DNA of 31,354 nt from a virus. A model generated the notes under the pieces. It was given only the letters and a program-made list of their open reading frames with translations. It did not search any database and had not been told where the DNA came from. The position numbers and the translations under genes were made by a program. Below, piece by piece: positions 23,988 to 30,170 of this stretch (position 1 is its first letter; every line of letters starts with the position of its first letter). The stretch spans positions 1 to 31,354 of the IMG/VR virus record IMGVR_UViG_3300021364_000105; one strand, written 5' to 3'.

Positions 23988-24563
23988 ATGGCACGCATTG
24001 CAGACGGCTCAGGCCGAGGATTTGAGGCAAAGGTGGACTCGACAAACCGTCTTCTCGTCGAGGGCGTTGCCCTTTCGATTGGCGAGGAAGCGGTGTTGTT
24101 CGGTGTTCGTTTTGAGATTGGCGCGGCCATCACGCTCACCGGCACCGCTGAGACGGCGCTTCTCTACCTCGAAAATCAACAGGACCGCGACCTCATCATT
24201 GACCGATTTGAGTTTGGCGGCGATGCGTCGACGGGTGGCACGTCCGACGCAATGAATCTGAAGTTGTACACGACGCCCACGGGCATCACCAACAGCACCG
24301 CAGGGCAATCGGTCAATAGCAATTTCGGCTCGTCGCTGGTGCTGGGCGCGGACATCCAAATCGGAAACGGCTCGACGTCGGCAGTGACGGGCGGGACGCT
24401 GTTTGGGTCGTCTTATATCCGGTATCTGGGGCAATCTGTTTTTGATGGGCCTTGGGCGCTGCCTCGTGGCGCATCGTTTGCGTTGACGGCGACACCACCG
24501 GCAAGCAACACGTCGCTGCCGTTCACCGTTCGCGTGCTCACCCACTTGGAGCGCAGCGAGTGA
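23988..24563 (+). CDS. DGTGRG-array structural protein 2
   Basis: The 191-residue protein is a paralogue of the preceding gene. It begins RIADGSGRGFEAKVDSTNRL, then shows TLTGTAETALLYLENQQDRD, matching the previous protein's TTAETALLITTNNETRD. The two proteins are nearly the same length and appear to descend from a tandem duplication, with most other positions diverged. The middle is Gly/Ser/Thr-rich, the end is LPFTVRVLTHLERSE. GAAGAGGAA before ATG 23988 serves as ribosome site. Likely a virion protein; role unknown. Confidence 0.68.
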   Translation: MARIADGSGRGFEAKVDSTNRLLVEGVALSIGEEAVLFGVRFEIGAAITLTGTAETALLYLENQQDRDLIIDRFEFGGDASTGGTSDAMNLKLYTTPTGITNSTAGQSVNSNFGSSLVLGADIQIGNGSTSAVTGGTLFGSSYIRYLGQSVFDGPWALPRGASFALTATPPASNTSLPFTVRVLTHLERSE

Positions 24564-25195
24564 CGGCGAGAGTCGAAATAAAAGACGGCACTGGGTCCGG
24601 TGCTGTCGCGCAAGTGTCGTCGGCGACCAACGCGCTACTGGTGCAGCAGTTGCCTGAGAGTGGGCGCGGCGTGCCTGCTGGTGACCTCTCGTCGCTGCGA
24701 CAACTGCGCAGCTATTTCACCGACGCCAGCGGCAGCAACGCGCAGAACGTCGACGGCTCGACGACATCGGTGGAGTTCTCGATTGTCGCAGAGCCAAACA
24801 TTACCAAATGGATCGTTGGTTTCCGTCTGATTCTTGAGGGCGTCAATCTCGAAATCGCCACCAACGACTTTAGGCGCTACGGCAACGCGACGACGGCGGG
24901 CAGTTCGTTGACCAACGGCGTTGAGATCGAGGCGGTGCAAAGCGGCGTGACGACGTCGATTGCAGCCGAACCTGTCGGCACAATCGGCGACTATTTGCAA
25001 TGGGCAGACGATTTCACCAACCTGATCAACTCAGTGTCGTCGCAGAGCGACTATCTACAGTTTGATTTCACGTTTGATCGTCCCGTCGTTCTCACCGAAG
25101 GCACGTTGGACGCGCTGAAAATCAGAATCAACGACGACCTCACACCGATTGACAAGCAAGTGGCTGTTGCTCGTGGGTATCAGGAGTTTGTGTAA
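24560..25195 (+). CDS. DGTGRG-array structural protein 3
   Basis: The third member of the array starts at GTG 24560, overlapping the stop of the second by four bases. Its first residues, VEIKDGTGSGAVAQVSSATN, are a degenerate copy of the shared N-terminal motif. After residue about 50 it diverges from the other two, with SVEFSIVAEPNITKWIVGFR and a C-terminal helix before YQEFV. The 211-residue length is similar. It may form a hetero-complex with the other array members or supply an alternative surface. An upstream in-frame start at 24452 lies inside the second array gene and is unlikely. Confidence 0.62.
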   Translation: MTARVEIKDGTGSGAVAQVSSATNALLVQQLPESGRGVPAGDLSSLRQLRSYFTDASGSNAQNVDGSTTSVEFSIVAEPNITKWIVGFRLILEGVNLEIATNDFRRYGNATTAGSSLTNGVEIEAVQSGVTTSIAAEPVGTIGDYLQWADDFTNLINSVSSQSDYLQFDFTFDRPVVLTEGTLDALKIRINDDLTPIDKQVAVARGYQEFV

Positions 25196-25584
25196 TGGCT
25201 GGCGTTGTTATTGGACCAAGCGCCTACGCAACTGGAGAGGAGCCGACGCGGTTTGTGGGCGAACTGTTTTCGTTCACGTCGGGGACGTCCAGCCACGACA
25301 TCGACCCCGGCAAGCCCGTCAGAATCAAAGGCGGAAAGTTCTGGGTTGATGACCCTGCGCTAGGCGACCGCGTGTCTCTGCACGTCGTCGCGCCGGATGG
25401 GTCTATTATCTCCACCTACTGCGACCGTCTGCCCGTCGCGCCGTTCCCGACAATCGAAACGCTGGAGGCGTCGACAGCTGGTCTGATTCCGTCAGGGTTT
25501 AAAATCCGCGTAACGTATGAGCGCGCCGGCGTGACGTCGTGCAACGTCGGCGTTTGCCTGATGTGGCTTGAGGCGGGTGACTGA
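25195..25584 (+). CDS. Small virion-type protein, unknown
   Basis: The 129-residue protein is coupled on both sides (TAATG and TGATG overlaps). It is predicted beta-rich, with PGKPVRIKGGKFWVDDPALG, VSLHVVAPDGSI and a late FKIRVTYERAGVT strand. Two cysteines lie close to the C-terminus. No family is recognised. Its position at the end of the fibre array suggests another tip or fibre component. It is the last gene of the block with GTC-rich codon use. Confidence 0.58.
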   Translation: MAGVVIGPSAYATGEEPTRFVGELFSFTSGTSSHDIDPGKPVRIKGGKFWVDDPALGDRVSLHVVAPDGSIISTYCDRLPVAPFPTIETLEASTAGLIPSGFKIRVTYERAGVTSCNVGVCLMWLEAGD

Positions 25585-26213
25585 TGACTGAGGTGAGCGG
25601 CTACGTCGGTGATTCAGTTTTGCTTGAGCTGCAGCTTGACGACCGTTTGCCCGGTTTGTTTCCGCAGGTGACGCTGTACACGTCGACGGGCGCCGTTGAG
25701 GCAACGCTTGATTTGCTCGACAGGGGCGCGGGGCTTTATCAGGTCAACTGGCCGGCCGTGCTGGGCCAGTTTTCGGCGGTGTTTTTGACGTACACCGACG
25801 CGGCGCACACGACGCTGGCAAACTATGACCCGGCAATCAGCCGCGTGCGCATTCTAGACGCCGAGGCCGAGGCGCAACGCGTTTGGCTGGTTGAAACGGC
25901 CGACGTTGTGACGGCCGGCACGCAGGGTGAGGCGCTGGCGGCGATGGCGGGGCACGCCGGCAGACACACGGTGTTGGATGGCGGCGCGGGTGTGCCTGAC
26001 ATTGTGCATGATGTGACCAACAATCAACTGCAGTCAGCTCGGTTGCGGGTGTTTGCGTCAAAGGCCGCGGCCGACGCGGCAACGCTCGGCGCTGCTGACG
26101 GTGCTGACGGCGAGCTGCTGCGCCTTGTGTTTGACGTTGCAAACTATGTGGCCGCGCCAACGTTGACGCCGGCCAATGTCGTCCTGCAAAACGCTCGGCG
26201 GTCACTGACATGA
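25584..26213 (+). CDS. Fibre-type protein, unknown
   Basis: The 209-residue protein has an N-terminal strand-rich half with LELQLDDRLPGLFPQVTLYT and a GAGLYQVNWP turn. Its second half contains HDVTNNQLQSARLRVFASKA followed by ADGADGELLRLVFDV, a layout I associate with phage structural proteins in which D-x-x-G/N-x-L-x-S-A-R-L-R precedes a short helix. Codon use returns to the GTT/GGC style of the core tail genes. Its stop overlaps the next gene (ATGA). Function not established. Confidence 0.62.
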   Translation: MTEVSGYVGDSVLLELQLDDRLPGLFPQVTLYTSTGAVEATLDLLDRGAGLYQVNWPAVLGQFSAVFLTYTDAAHTTLANYDPAISRVRILDAEAEAQRVWLVETADVVTAGTQGEALAAMAGHAGRHTVLDGGAGVPDIVHDVTNNQLQSARLRVFASKAAADAATLGAADGADGELLRLVFDVANYVAAPTLTPANVVLQNARRSLT

Positions 26214-26470
26214 CCACCGCACTGGCCACCGCTGGATATATTTGCATCAAGCCGCCGCCTGAGTCGGTGACAATCGTTGTGCAGGGTGAGGCGGTTGTTG
26301 TCACCGAGGCGCCTGACGCTGCACAGGTGACGCAAGACGCGCCCGCGGCGGTGTCTGTGACGACTGACGCGCCGGTTGACTGTGTTGTTGCTCAGGGGGC
26401 GTCTGAGGCTGTCACGGTCACCAGCGAGGCGGCTGAGGCGGTTGTTGTGACCTCAGATTGCGCGCCTTGA
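26210..26470 (+). CDS. Repetitive Val/Thr/Ala-rich small protein
   Basis: The 86-residue product is almost wholly made of short imperfect repeats of the form EA-V-V-V-T-x-(E/D)-A-P, such as EAVVVTEAPDAAQVTQDAPA, VSVTTDAPV, EAVTVTSEA and EAVVVTSDCAP. These occupy residues about 24-86 at a spacing of about 11-13. Such regular alternation of beta-branched and Ala/Pro residues suggests a beta-solenoid or extended stalk. Two cysteines in DCV and DCAP, about 26 residues apart, could cross-link. No family is recognised. It is coupled to the preceding gene. Confidence 0.6.
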   Translation: MTTALATAGYICIKPPPESVTIVVQGEAVVVTEAPDAAQVTQDAPAAVSVTTDAPVDCVVAQGASEAVTVTSEAAEAVVVTSDCAP

Positions 26471-26491
26471 TCTGGTGTGCTTCGATGGGGC

Positions 26492-27088
26492 ATGGCTCTA
26501 TCAAATCTGCCCATTGGCGCCGGCCGTACAATCACCGTCAGCGTGTTTGAAAGCGACGGAACGACGCCGCGCGACTTGACTGACGTGTTGCTCAAATGGT
26601 CGGCCAGCAAAAACCGGCCGCGCGTTTCGCCGCGTGCCGAAATCTACAAAACGACATATCCCGCCGGCGGCATCACCGTGACCGATGTTGTTGGCGGTGT
26701 GCTGACGGTAACGATTGACGTTGAGGACGTGCCCACCGACCCGGTTGACCTGTGTACGTTGCTCAGGTTGCACGATTACGACAGCGGCGGGGCGCCGGTG
26801 GCCACGGGTACAATCGACCTCACCGCGGGCGCTGACGATTATGCCGCGCTCACCGTCACCGCCGGCGATATTTCAGCGGTGAAGGTGGGGCATGTTTTGA
26901 TCCCAGCCGGTGCGCTGGCCAACAACACGCAGCCGGTGACGATTGAGGAAATCGATCGCACCGCCGGCGTGCTGAAAACCGATTTTCTGGGATTCACCGC
27001 TGAGTCCGGCGTTTCGTTTTCGGTTTTTGCGGCCGTGCCTGAGCTGCCCGCGTCGAGCGTCGACACGCTGCCCATCGTTCGCCTGTGA
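26492..27088 (+). CDS. Baseplate/fibre-type beta protein, unknown
   Basis: ATG 26492, with GATGGGG just upstream, is preferred to GTG 26477. The 198-residue protein begins with SVFESDGTTPRDLTDVLLKW and continues with TTYPAGGITVTDVVGGVLTV and TIDVEDVPTDP, a pattern of Ig-like or BppU-type N-terminal domains in phage baseplates, where a 'LTDxxLKWSxSK' strand and a 'GGxLTVTI' strand face each other. The C-terminal part (about residues 130-198) is a second beta segment. Role inferred as structural; not tied to a named family. Confidence 0.6.
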   Translation: MALSNLPIGAGRTITVSVFESDGTTPRDLTDVLLKWSASKNRPRVSPRAEIYKTTYPAGGITVTDVVGGVLTVTIDVEDVPTDPVDLCTLLRLHDYDSGGAPVATGTIDLTAGADDYAALTVTAGDISAVKVGHVLIPAGALANNTQPVTIEEIDRTAGVLKTDFLGFTAESGVSFSVFAAVPELPASSVDTLPIVRL

Positions 27089-27096
27089 GGTGCTGA

Positions 27097-27501
27097 GTGT
27101 TGACCGCGCTGCAAATACTCGCACACACGTCAGCGCAGCCGGCTGACGCTGAGGCGGCCGTTGACGGGCTGAAGCACCTCAACCCCGAGCGCGTGGCCAC
27201 CGGCCTACAGACGCAGGGCGGTTGGTATTTGTCGGCGATTGCGATTCTTGTGTGTTTGTATTTGGGCCGAAAACTGCTGGTTTCGCAGGAGAGGGCGCAT
27301 ATGAGAGCACAGGAGCAAACTGCCCTATTTACAAAACATCTGGACAAGCGCGATCGTGAGGTGAAAGAGATGTTGCAGGCGTCGACGGCAACGCTGGCCG
27401 AGGTCGGCGCATCGCTCACCGCCATCGCGGTTGAGTTGCGTGAACTGAAAAACGAAACGCGCACCGGGTTTGAGACTGCGCGAGATAGGAGTCAGGCGTG
27501 A
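27097..27501 (+). CDS. Single-span membrane protein with coiled coil, possible holin-type
   Basis: The 134-residue product starts at GTG 27097, six bases after GTGAGG. One hydrophobic span (WYLSAIAILVCLYLG, residues about 43-57) is preceded by a short hydrophilic N-terminus and followed by a long charged helix rich in Gln, Glu, Lys and Arg, likely a coiled coil. Small phage proteins with one membrane span and a coiled coil include holins, antiholins and spanin-like proteins. Placement after the structural genes and before the terminator fits a lysis-region gene, but no endolysin is visible next to it. Assignment as holin-type is tentative. Confidence 0.55.
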   Translation: MLTALQILAHTSAQPADAEAAVDGLKHLNPERVATGLQTQGGWYLSAIAILVCLYLGRKLLVSQERAHMRAQEQTALFTKHLDKRDREVKEMLQASTATLAEVGASLTAIAVELRELKNETRTGFETARDRSQA

Positions 27502-27800
27502 GGCTGTCAGATTATGCGAGGGTCGGCCGTTTTTTGGTGCGTGACGGAAAAATCACCGGCCGCCAGCTCAGGCAGGCGCTTGCTGAGCAGGAGCGGCGCC
27601 GCGCCTGCGGGGTGTCCCATATGTTGGGCGCCATCTGCGTTGAGTTGGGGTTTTGCAGCTCGGCCGACGTCAGCGCAGCGATTGAGCGGCGGCGGCAGGC
27701 GTTGCTTGAGCGGCCGGCGACAACAGCGCCCGCGCTTGAGGCGTTTCGGAAATGCACCGATTCTGTCAGGCTTGCGGCGAACCAAATCGCGCACGCGTAG
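27498..27800 (+). CDS. MshEN-like small protein, possible c-di-GMP binder
   Basis: Residues 8-66 of this 100-residue protein resemble the N-terminal MshEN domain of type II secretion/MshE ATPases, which binds cyclic di-GMP through two tandem copies of a motif of about 24 residues (RLGxxLxxxGxIxxxxLxxALxxQ). The first copy is intact: RVGRFLVRDGKITGRQLRQA followed by LAEQ (8-31). The second (42-65, LGAICVELGFCSSADVSAAI) keeps the hydrophobic and glycine positions but lacks the leading Arg and final Gln. No ATPase domain follows. GTG 27498 overlaps the upstream stop (GTGA), with AGGAG before it. The C-terminus is helical. The role is unknown; sensing or titrating a host second messenger is an inference. 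Confidence 0.55.
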   Translation: MRLSDYARVGRFLVRDGKITGRQLRQALAEQERRRACGVSHMLGAICVELGFCSSADVSAAIERRRQALLERPATTAPALEAFRKCTDSVRLAANQIAHA

Positions 27801-27809
27801 GGGGGCAAA

Positions 27810-28091
27810 ATGCTCAGAGTTAACGTTTTGACCGTTGTTGAGGGTGAGATCAGTTTCGGGGCGTCGACGTTCAAAATCGGTGAGGTCAGGATCAACGGTT
27901 TCACCGACCGCGACGGTGACGGTGACGTTGAAGTGGGGGTTGCCGTCAATCTCGGCGGCGCGTGGATCACAGGCAGTGAGAGTGAGTTTCGCAACGTAGA
28001 ATTGCCGACGTCGGCCGTTGTGGACGCGTTGAAGGGGGCTGAGGGCGCGTTTGACGCTCTCGTTGGCCTGATTGGCAAACGGGTTGGATGA
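27810..28091 (+). CDS. Small acidic protein, unknown
   Basis: The 93-residue protein starts at ATG 27810 after GGGGGG at 27800-27805. It has an N-terminal strand set with a DRDGDGDVEVGVAVNLGG loop at about 33-50, resembling a metal-binding acidic loop, and a C-terminal helix (AVVDALKGAEGAFDALVGLI) that is amphipathic. I do not recognise a family. It is the last gene before the strong terminator at 28116, so it closes the late operon. Confidence 0.6.
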   Translation: MLRVNVLTVVEGEISFGASTFKIGEVRINGFTDRDGDGDVEVGVAVNLGGAWITGSESEFRNVELPTSAVVDALKGAEGAFDALVGLIGKRVG

Positions 28092-28115
28092 TTTCAACCA
28101 GCCGCTCAGGCACCG

Positions 28116-28141
28116 CCGGCCCTTTTGGGCCGGTTTTTTTT
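28116..28141 (+). terminator. Strong intrinsic terminator ending late operon
   Basis: CCGGCCC at 28116-28122 pairs with GGGCCGG at 28127-28133 over a TTTT loop, followed by eight T (28134-28141). It separates the structural/lysis-type genes from the next, separately promoted group. A second, weaker hairpin (GGGGC ... GCCCC near 28153-28178) follows but lacks a T run. Confidence 0.93.
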
Positions 28142-28257
28142 GTGCAAAAAACGGGGCACCGACAAGCGCCGGCGCCCCTCATGCGCAGCACACCGACGAA
28201 AGAAGCCGCGCACGCCGCGCACCCTAGCAGAAAAAAGCGCGCCAATGCGGATTGACG

Positions 28258-28286
28258 TTTGCGGCCGTGCCTGTGATCTGTAAAAT
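28258..28286 (+). promoter_or_regulatory. Sigma-70-type promoter (first copy)
   Basis: TTTGCG at 28258-28263 and TAAAAT at 28281-28286 are 17 bases apart. The element shares TGATCTGTAAAATA with the copy upstream of 29590 (TGATCTGTATAATA). It lies downstream of the late terminator and about 23 bases before ATG 28309, and would drive the lipoprotein and following gene. Confidence 0.75.
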
Positions 28287-28308
28287 AACCGCAACACAGG
28301 AGCACACA

Positions 28309-28638
28309 ATGAGATTAGCAACGGCCTTTGTCGCTGCGTTGACAGCCTGCGGCGGCTCAGGGCCGCAGGTGATTGAAGATCCAGCCGAGCGCACACGGGC
28401 CTCAGCGGCGGTGAACTGCTGCGCCTGCCTTGTCGCGCGCCGGTGTTTTTTCGCTGAGCACCCGGCAGCGGCCACCGTTGCCCGGTGCGTTGACGCGCTC
28501 GACAACGGCCACAAGCCGGCCGCCGTCTGCGTTGCTGGCTTACCGGACAGTTACCCGCGAGGGGTTTGCACCGCGGCCTGCGCCGCACACACACAGGAGA
28601 CAACAGAAAATGGCACCAGAGAAAACAGCACAGATTGA
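28309..28638 (+). CDS. Small Cys-rich lipoprotein
   Basis: The 109-residue protein has a short lipoprotein signal: MRLATAFVAALTAC, with LTAC as lipobox and Cys14 as the predicted lipidated residue, followed by GGSG. The mature part is short and contains eight further cysteines (in NCCAC, RRC, ARC, AVC, GVC and AAC), likely paired as disulphides outside the cytoplasm. ATG 28309 is chosen because CAGGAGCACACA precedes it and the promoter is just upstream. Small phage lipoproteins made early are often superinfection-exclusion or host-surface modifiers, but no family is recognised, so this is inference. Its 3' end overlaps the next gene by 29 bases. Confidence 0.62.
   Translation: MRLATAFVAALTACGGSGPQVIEDPAERTRASAAVNCCACLVARRCFFAEHPAAATVARCVDALDNGHKPAAVCVAGLPDSYPRGVCTAACAAHTQETTENGTRENSTD
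28569..28604 (+). repeat. Leader repeat, copy 1
   Basis: About 36 bases from CACCGCGGCC to AGGAGACAAC are nearly repeated at 29552-29588, differing only in a few bases in the middle. Both copies end in an ACACACACAGGAGACAAC ribosome site just upstream of a start codon, so the repeat appears to be a reused translation leader. Confidence 0.7.
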
Positions 28639-29503
28639 CGCTGAAAGCGTCACGCAGATTGAGATCGGCGGCACACCGCTTGACCCGTCGCTTTTCGTCA
28701 GTTTCGGTGAGGCGGCCGCGCTGCTGCAGGCCGCAGGATATGGGCAGGATTTTGCCTGTAAAATGCGGATCCGTGACGCGGTGGGCGCCGGCACCCTGCC
28801 CGCGCTGCACCGTCGCAGCAATTTTTTTCTCATGCTGCGCGCCGACGTTGAGGCGCTTGCTGAGCGTCTGACGGCTCACACGCGGCGGGACACAATGACG
28901 CAGGGTGAGGCCGTTGAGCTGGTGTGCGCCGAGGTGGGGCGCAGCGCCCGTGTTGCGGCCGAGTGGCTGCGCCAACACGCCGCCGAGGCGCAGGCCGACA
29001 ACTTCGCAGACCGCCGGCGGATTGTGTACGACGCCGAGCGGCTGCGCGCGGTTGTCGATGAATACAACAGCAGCAGCGACCGTGAGATCACAACAGCGCA
29101 GGCCCGTGAGTTGATCGTTGAGCACCTGCACTTTGCCCCCGGTGGCGCTGACAATCTGCTGCGCCGCAAACCGCAGCTCATTGAGGCGCGCACCCGTCAC
29201 GGGTTGCTGAGTTTCCGCGCGGTGGCAACGTGGATCAATGACACCGCCGAGCGCATTGACGAGATCGCTGACGCCAAGGCGGCCGCGTATGAGCGGCGCA
29301 CCGAGCGGTTGACGCTTTCGCAGATCGTTGACGATTTGCTAGAGCACACCGGCGCCGATATCAGCCGCGATGAGATCCACGGCGCGGCGCTTTCGCTGGC
29401 CAAGGGGCGCAAAATCAACCTTGATGGCGACGGCAAAATGTGCAGATCCGCAATCCATAAGATCCTGCAAAAGCTGGCGGAATCAGGTTTTTTGGCGGGT
29501 TGA
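28610..29503 (+). CDS. Putative DNA-binding early protein, unknown
   Basis: ATG 28610, with CACACACACAGGAGACAACA upstream, is chosen over an ATG at 28430 that lies within the lipoprotein gene. The 297-residue product is all-alpha in appearance and contains several helix-turn-helix-like segments: VSFGEAAALLQAAGYGQDFA, TQGEAVELVCAEVGRSARVA, a middle FRAVATWINDTAERI segment and a final LSQIVDDLLEHTGADISRDE, each resembling a compact DNA-binding unit. A winged-helix or tandem excisionase-like architecture is possible. No named family is recognised. Position in the early block supports a regulatory or replication role. Confidence 0.55.
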   Translation: MAPEKTAQIDAESVTQIEIGGTPLDPSLFVSFGEAAALLQAAGYGQDFACKMRIRDAVGAGTLPALHRRSNFFLMLRADVEALAERLTAHTRRDTMTQGEAVELVCAEVGRSARVAAEWLRQHAAEAQADNFADRRRIVYDAERLRAVVDEYNSSSDREITTAQARELIVEHLHFAPGGADNLLRRKPQLIEARTRHGLLSFRAVATWINDTAERIDEIADAKAAAYERRTERLTLSQIVDDLLEHTGADISRDEIHGAALSLAKGRKINLDGDGKMCRSAIHKILQKLAESGFLAG

Positions 29504-29514
29504 TCTCAGTGTTG

Positions 29515-29543
29515 TTTGCAGTTTCCGAAATGATCTGTATAAT
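29515..29543 (+). promoter_or_regulatory. Sigma-70-type promoter (second copy)
   Basis: TTTGCA at 29515-29520 and the perfect TATAAT at 29538-29543 are 17 bases apart. The -10 region TGATCTGTATAATA is almost identical to that at 28273-28287. It sits about 46 bases upstream of ATG 29590 and would drive the gp157, ERF and following genes. Confidence 0.82.
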
Positions 29544-29551
29544 AGCAGCAA

Positions 29552-29588
29552 CACCGCGGCCAACGGCCGCACACACACAGGAGACAAC
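29552..29588 (+). repeat. Leader repeat, copy 2
   Basis: Second copy of the leader found at 28569-28604. It begins just after the promoter -10 and ends directly at ATG 29590, so it forms most of the 5' untranslated region of the Gp157 gene. Confidence 0.7.
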
Positions 29589-29589
29589 G

Positions 29590-30105
29590 ATGAAAACGCT
29601 TTTCGACATCACCGCCGACATCGCCGCGCTTGATGACCTCATTGACGATCTTGAGGGTGACGTCACCGGACAGGAGGACGCGGTTGCGGCGTTTCTCGCC
29701 GAGAATGACGTTGCGCTCACCGAAAAAGTGGAAGGATACGCGCGGCTCATCCGCGAGCATGAGGCACGCGCCGCGGCGCTGAAAGAAGAGGCCGAGCGCA
29801 TCACCGCGCTGCGCAAGACGTCCGAAAACCGCGCCAAGTGGCTTAAGGCTCGGCTTGTTGAGGCGTTTGACGGCCTTGACATCAAAAAGCTGCAGACTGC
29901 CACGCACGTTGTGAGCGTTGCCAACAACGGCGGCAAAATCCCCGTTGAGGTCAACGTTGACACCGCTGACCTGCCTGACGCCTATGTGCGCACCACCGTC
30001 AAGACGGCGCCAGACCTCGACGCGCTGCGCGATGCGCTCACCGCGGGCGCTGACATCCCCGGCGTGCAGCTCGGTCAGCGCGGCCGCTCGCTGCGCATCA
30101 AGTGA
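29590..30105 (+). CDS. Gp157-family (siphovirus) protein
   Basis: The 171-residue product matches the siphovirus Gp157 family in length and layout: a long N-terminal coiled-coil helix (about 1-95) with EKVEGYARLIREHEARAAAL and KEEAERITALRKTSENRAKW, then LKARL, a short strand (TATHVVSVANNGG), PVEVNVDTADLPDAY at about 117-131, and a final ADIPGVQLGQRGRSLRIK. Members are common beside recombination genes. One streptococcal member is linked to phage resistance, though the biochemical role is unclear. The start is set by the AGGAGACAACG leader. The next gene downstream, after a hairpin, is ERF. Confidence 0.82.
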   Translation: MKTLFDITADIAALDDLIDDLEGDVTGQEDAVAAFLAENDVALTEKVEGYARLIREHEARAAALKEEAERITALRKTSENRAKWLKARLVEAFDGLDIKKLQTATHVVSVANNGGKIPVEVNVDTADLPDAYVRTTVKTAPDLDALRDALTAGADIPGVQLGQRGRSLRIK

Positions 30106-30112
30106 CCAACCC

Positions 30113-30141
30113 GGCTGCCGCCATTGCGGCGGCGGCCTTTT
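30113..30141 (+). terminator. Terminator-like hairpin between Gp157 and ERF genes
   Basis: GGCTGCCGCC at 30113-30122 pairs with GGCGGCGGCC at 30128-30137 (one G-T pair) over an ATTGC loop, followed by four T. The T run is short, so partial termination or attenuation before ERF is more likely than a full stop, since no promoter is seen between this hairpin and ERF. Confidence 0.6.
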
Positions 30142-30170
30142 CCCCCCCCTCACACACACAGGAGCAAACA

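Noticed and set aside
28251-28286. TTGACG as -35 for the 28281 -10 box
   Set aside because: Spacing would exceed 20 bases; TTTGCG at 17 bases is shared with the second promoter copy.
28430-28609. Upstream in-frame ATG for the 28610 gene
   Set aside because: The added 60 residues are low-quality sequence in another gene's frame, while ATG 28610 has the ACACACAGGAG leader.
28106-29200. A 364-codon open frame on the - strand opposite the early genes
   Set aside because: Its composition is Arg/Pro/Ala-rich shadow sequence and it would run across the terminator and promoter of the + strand genes.
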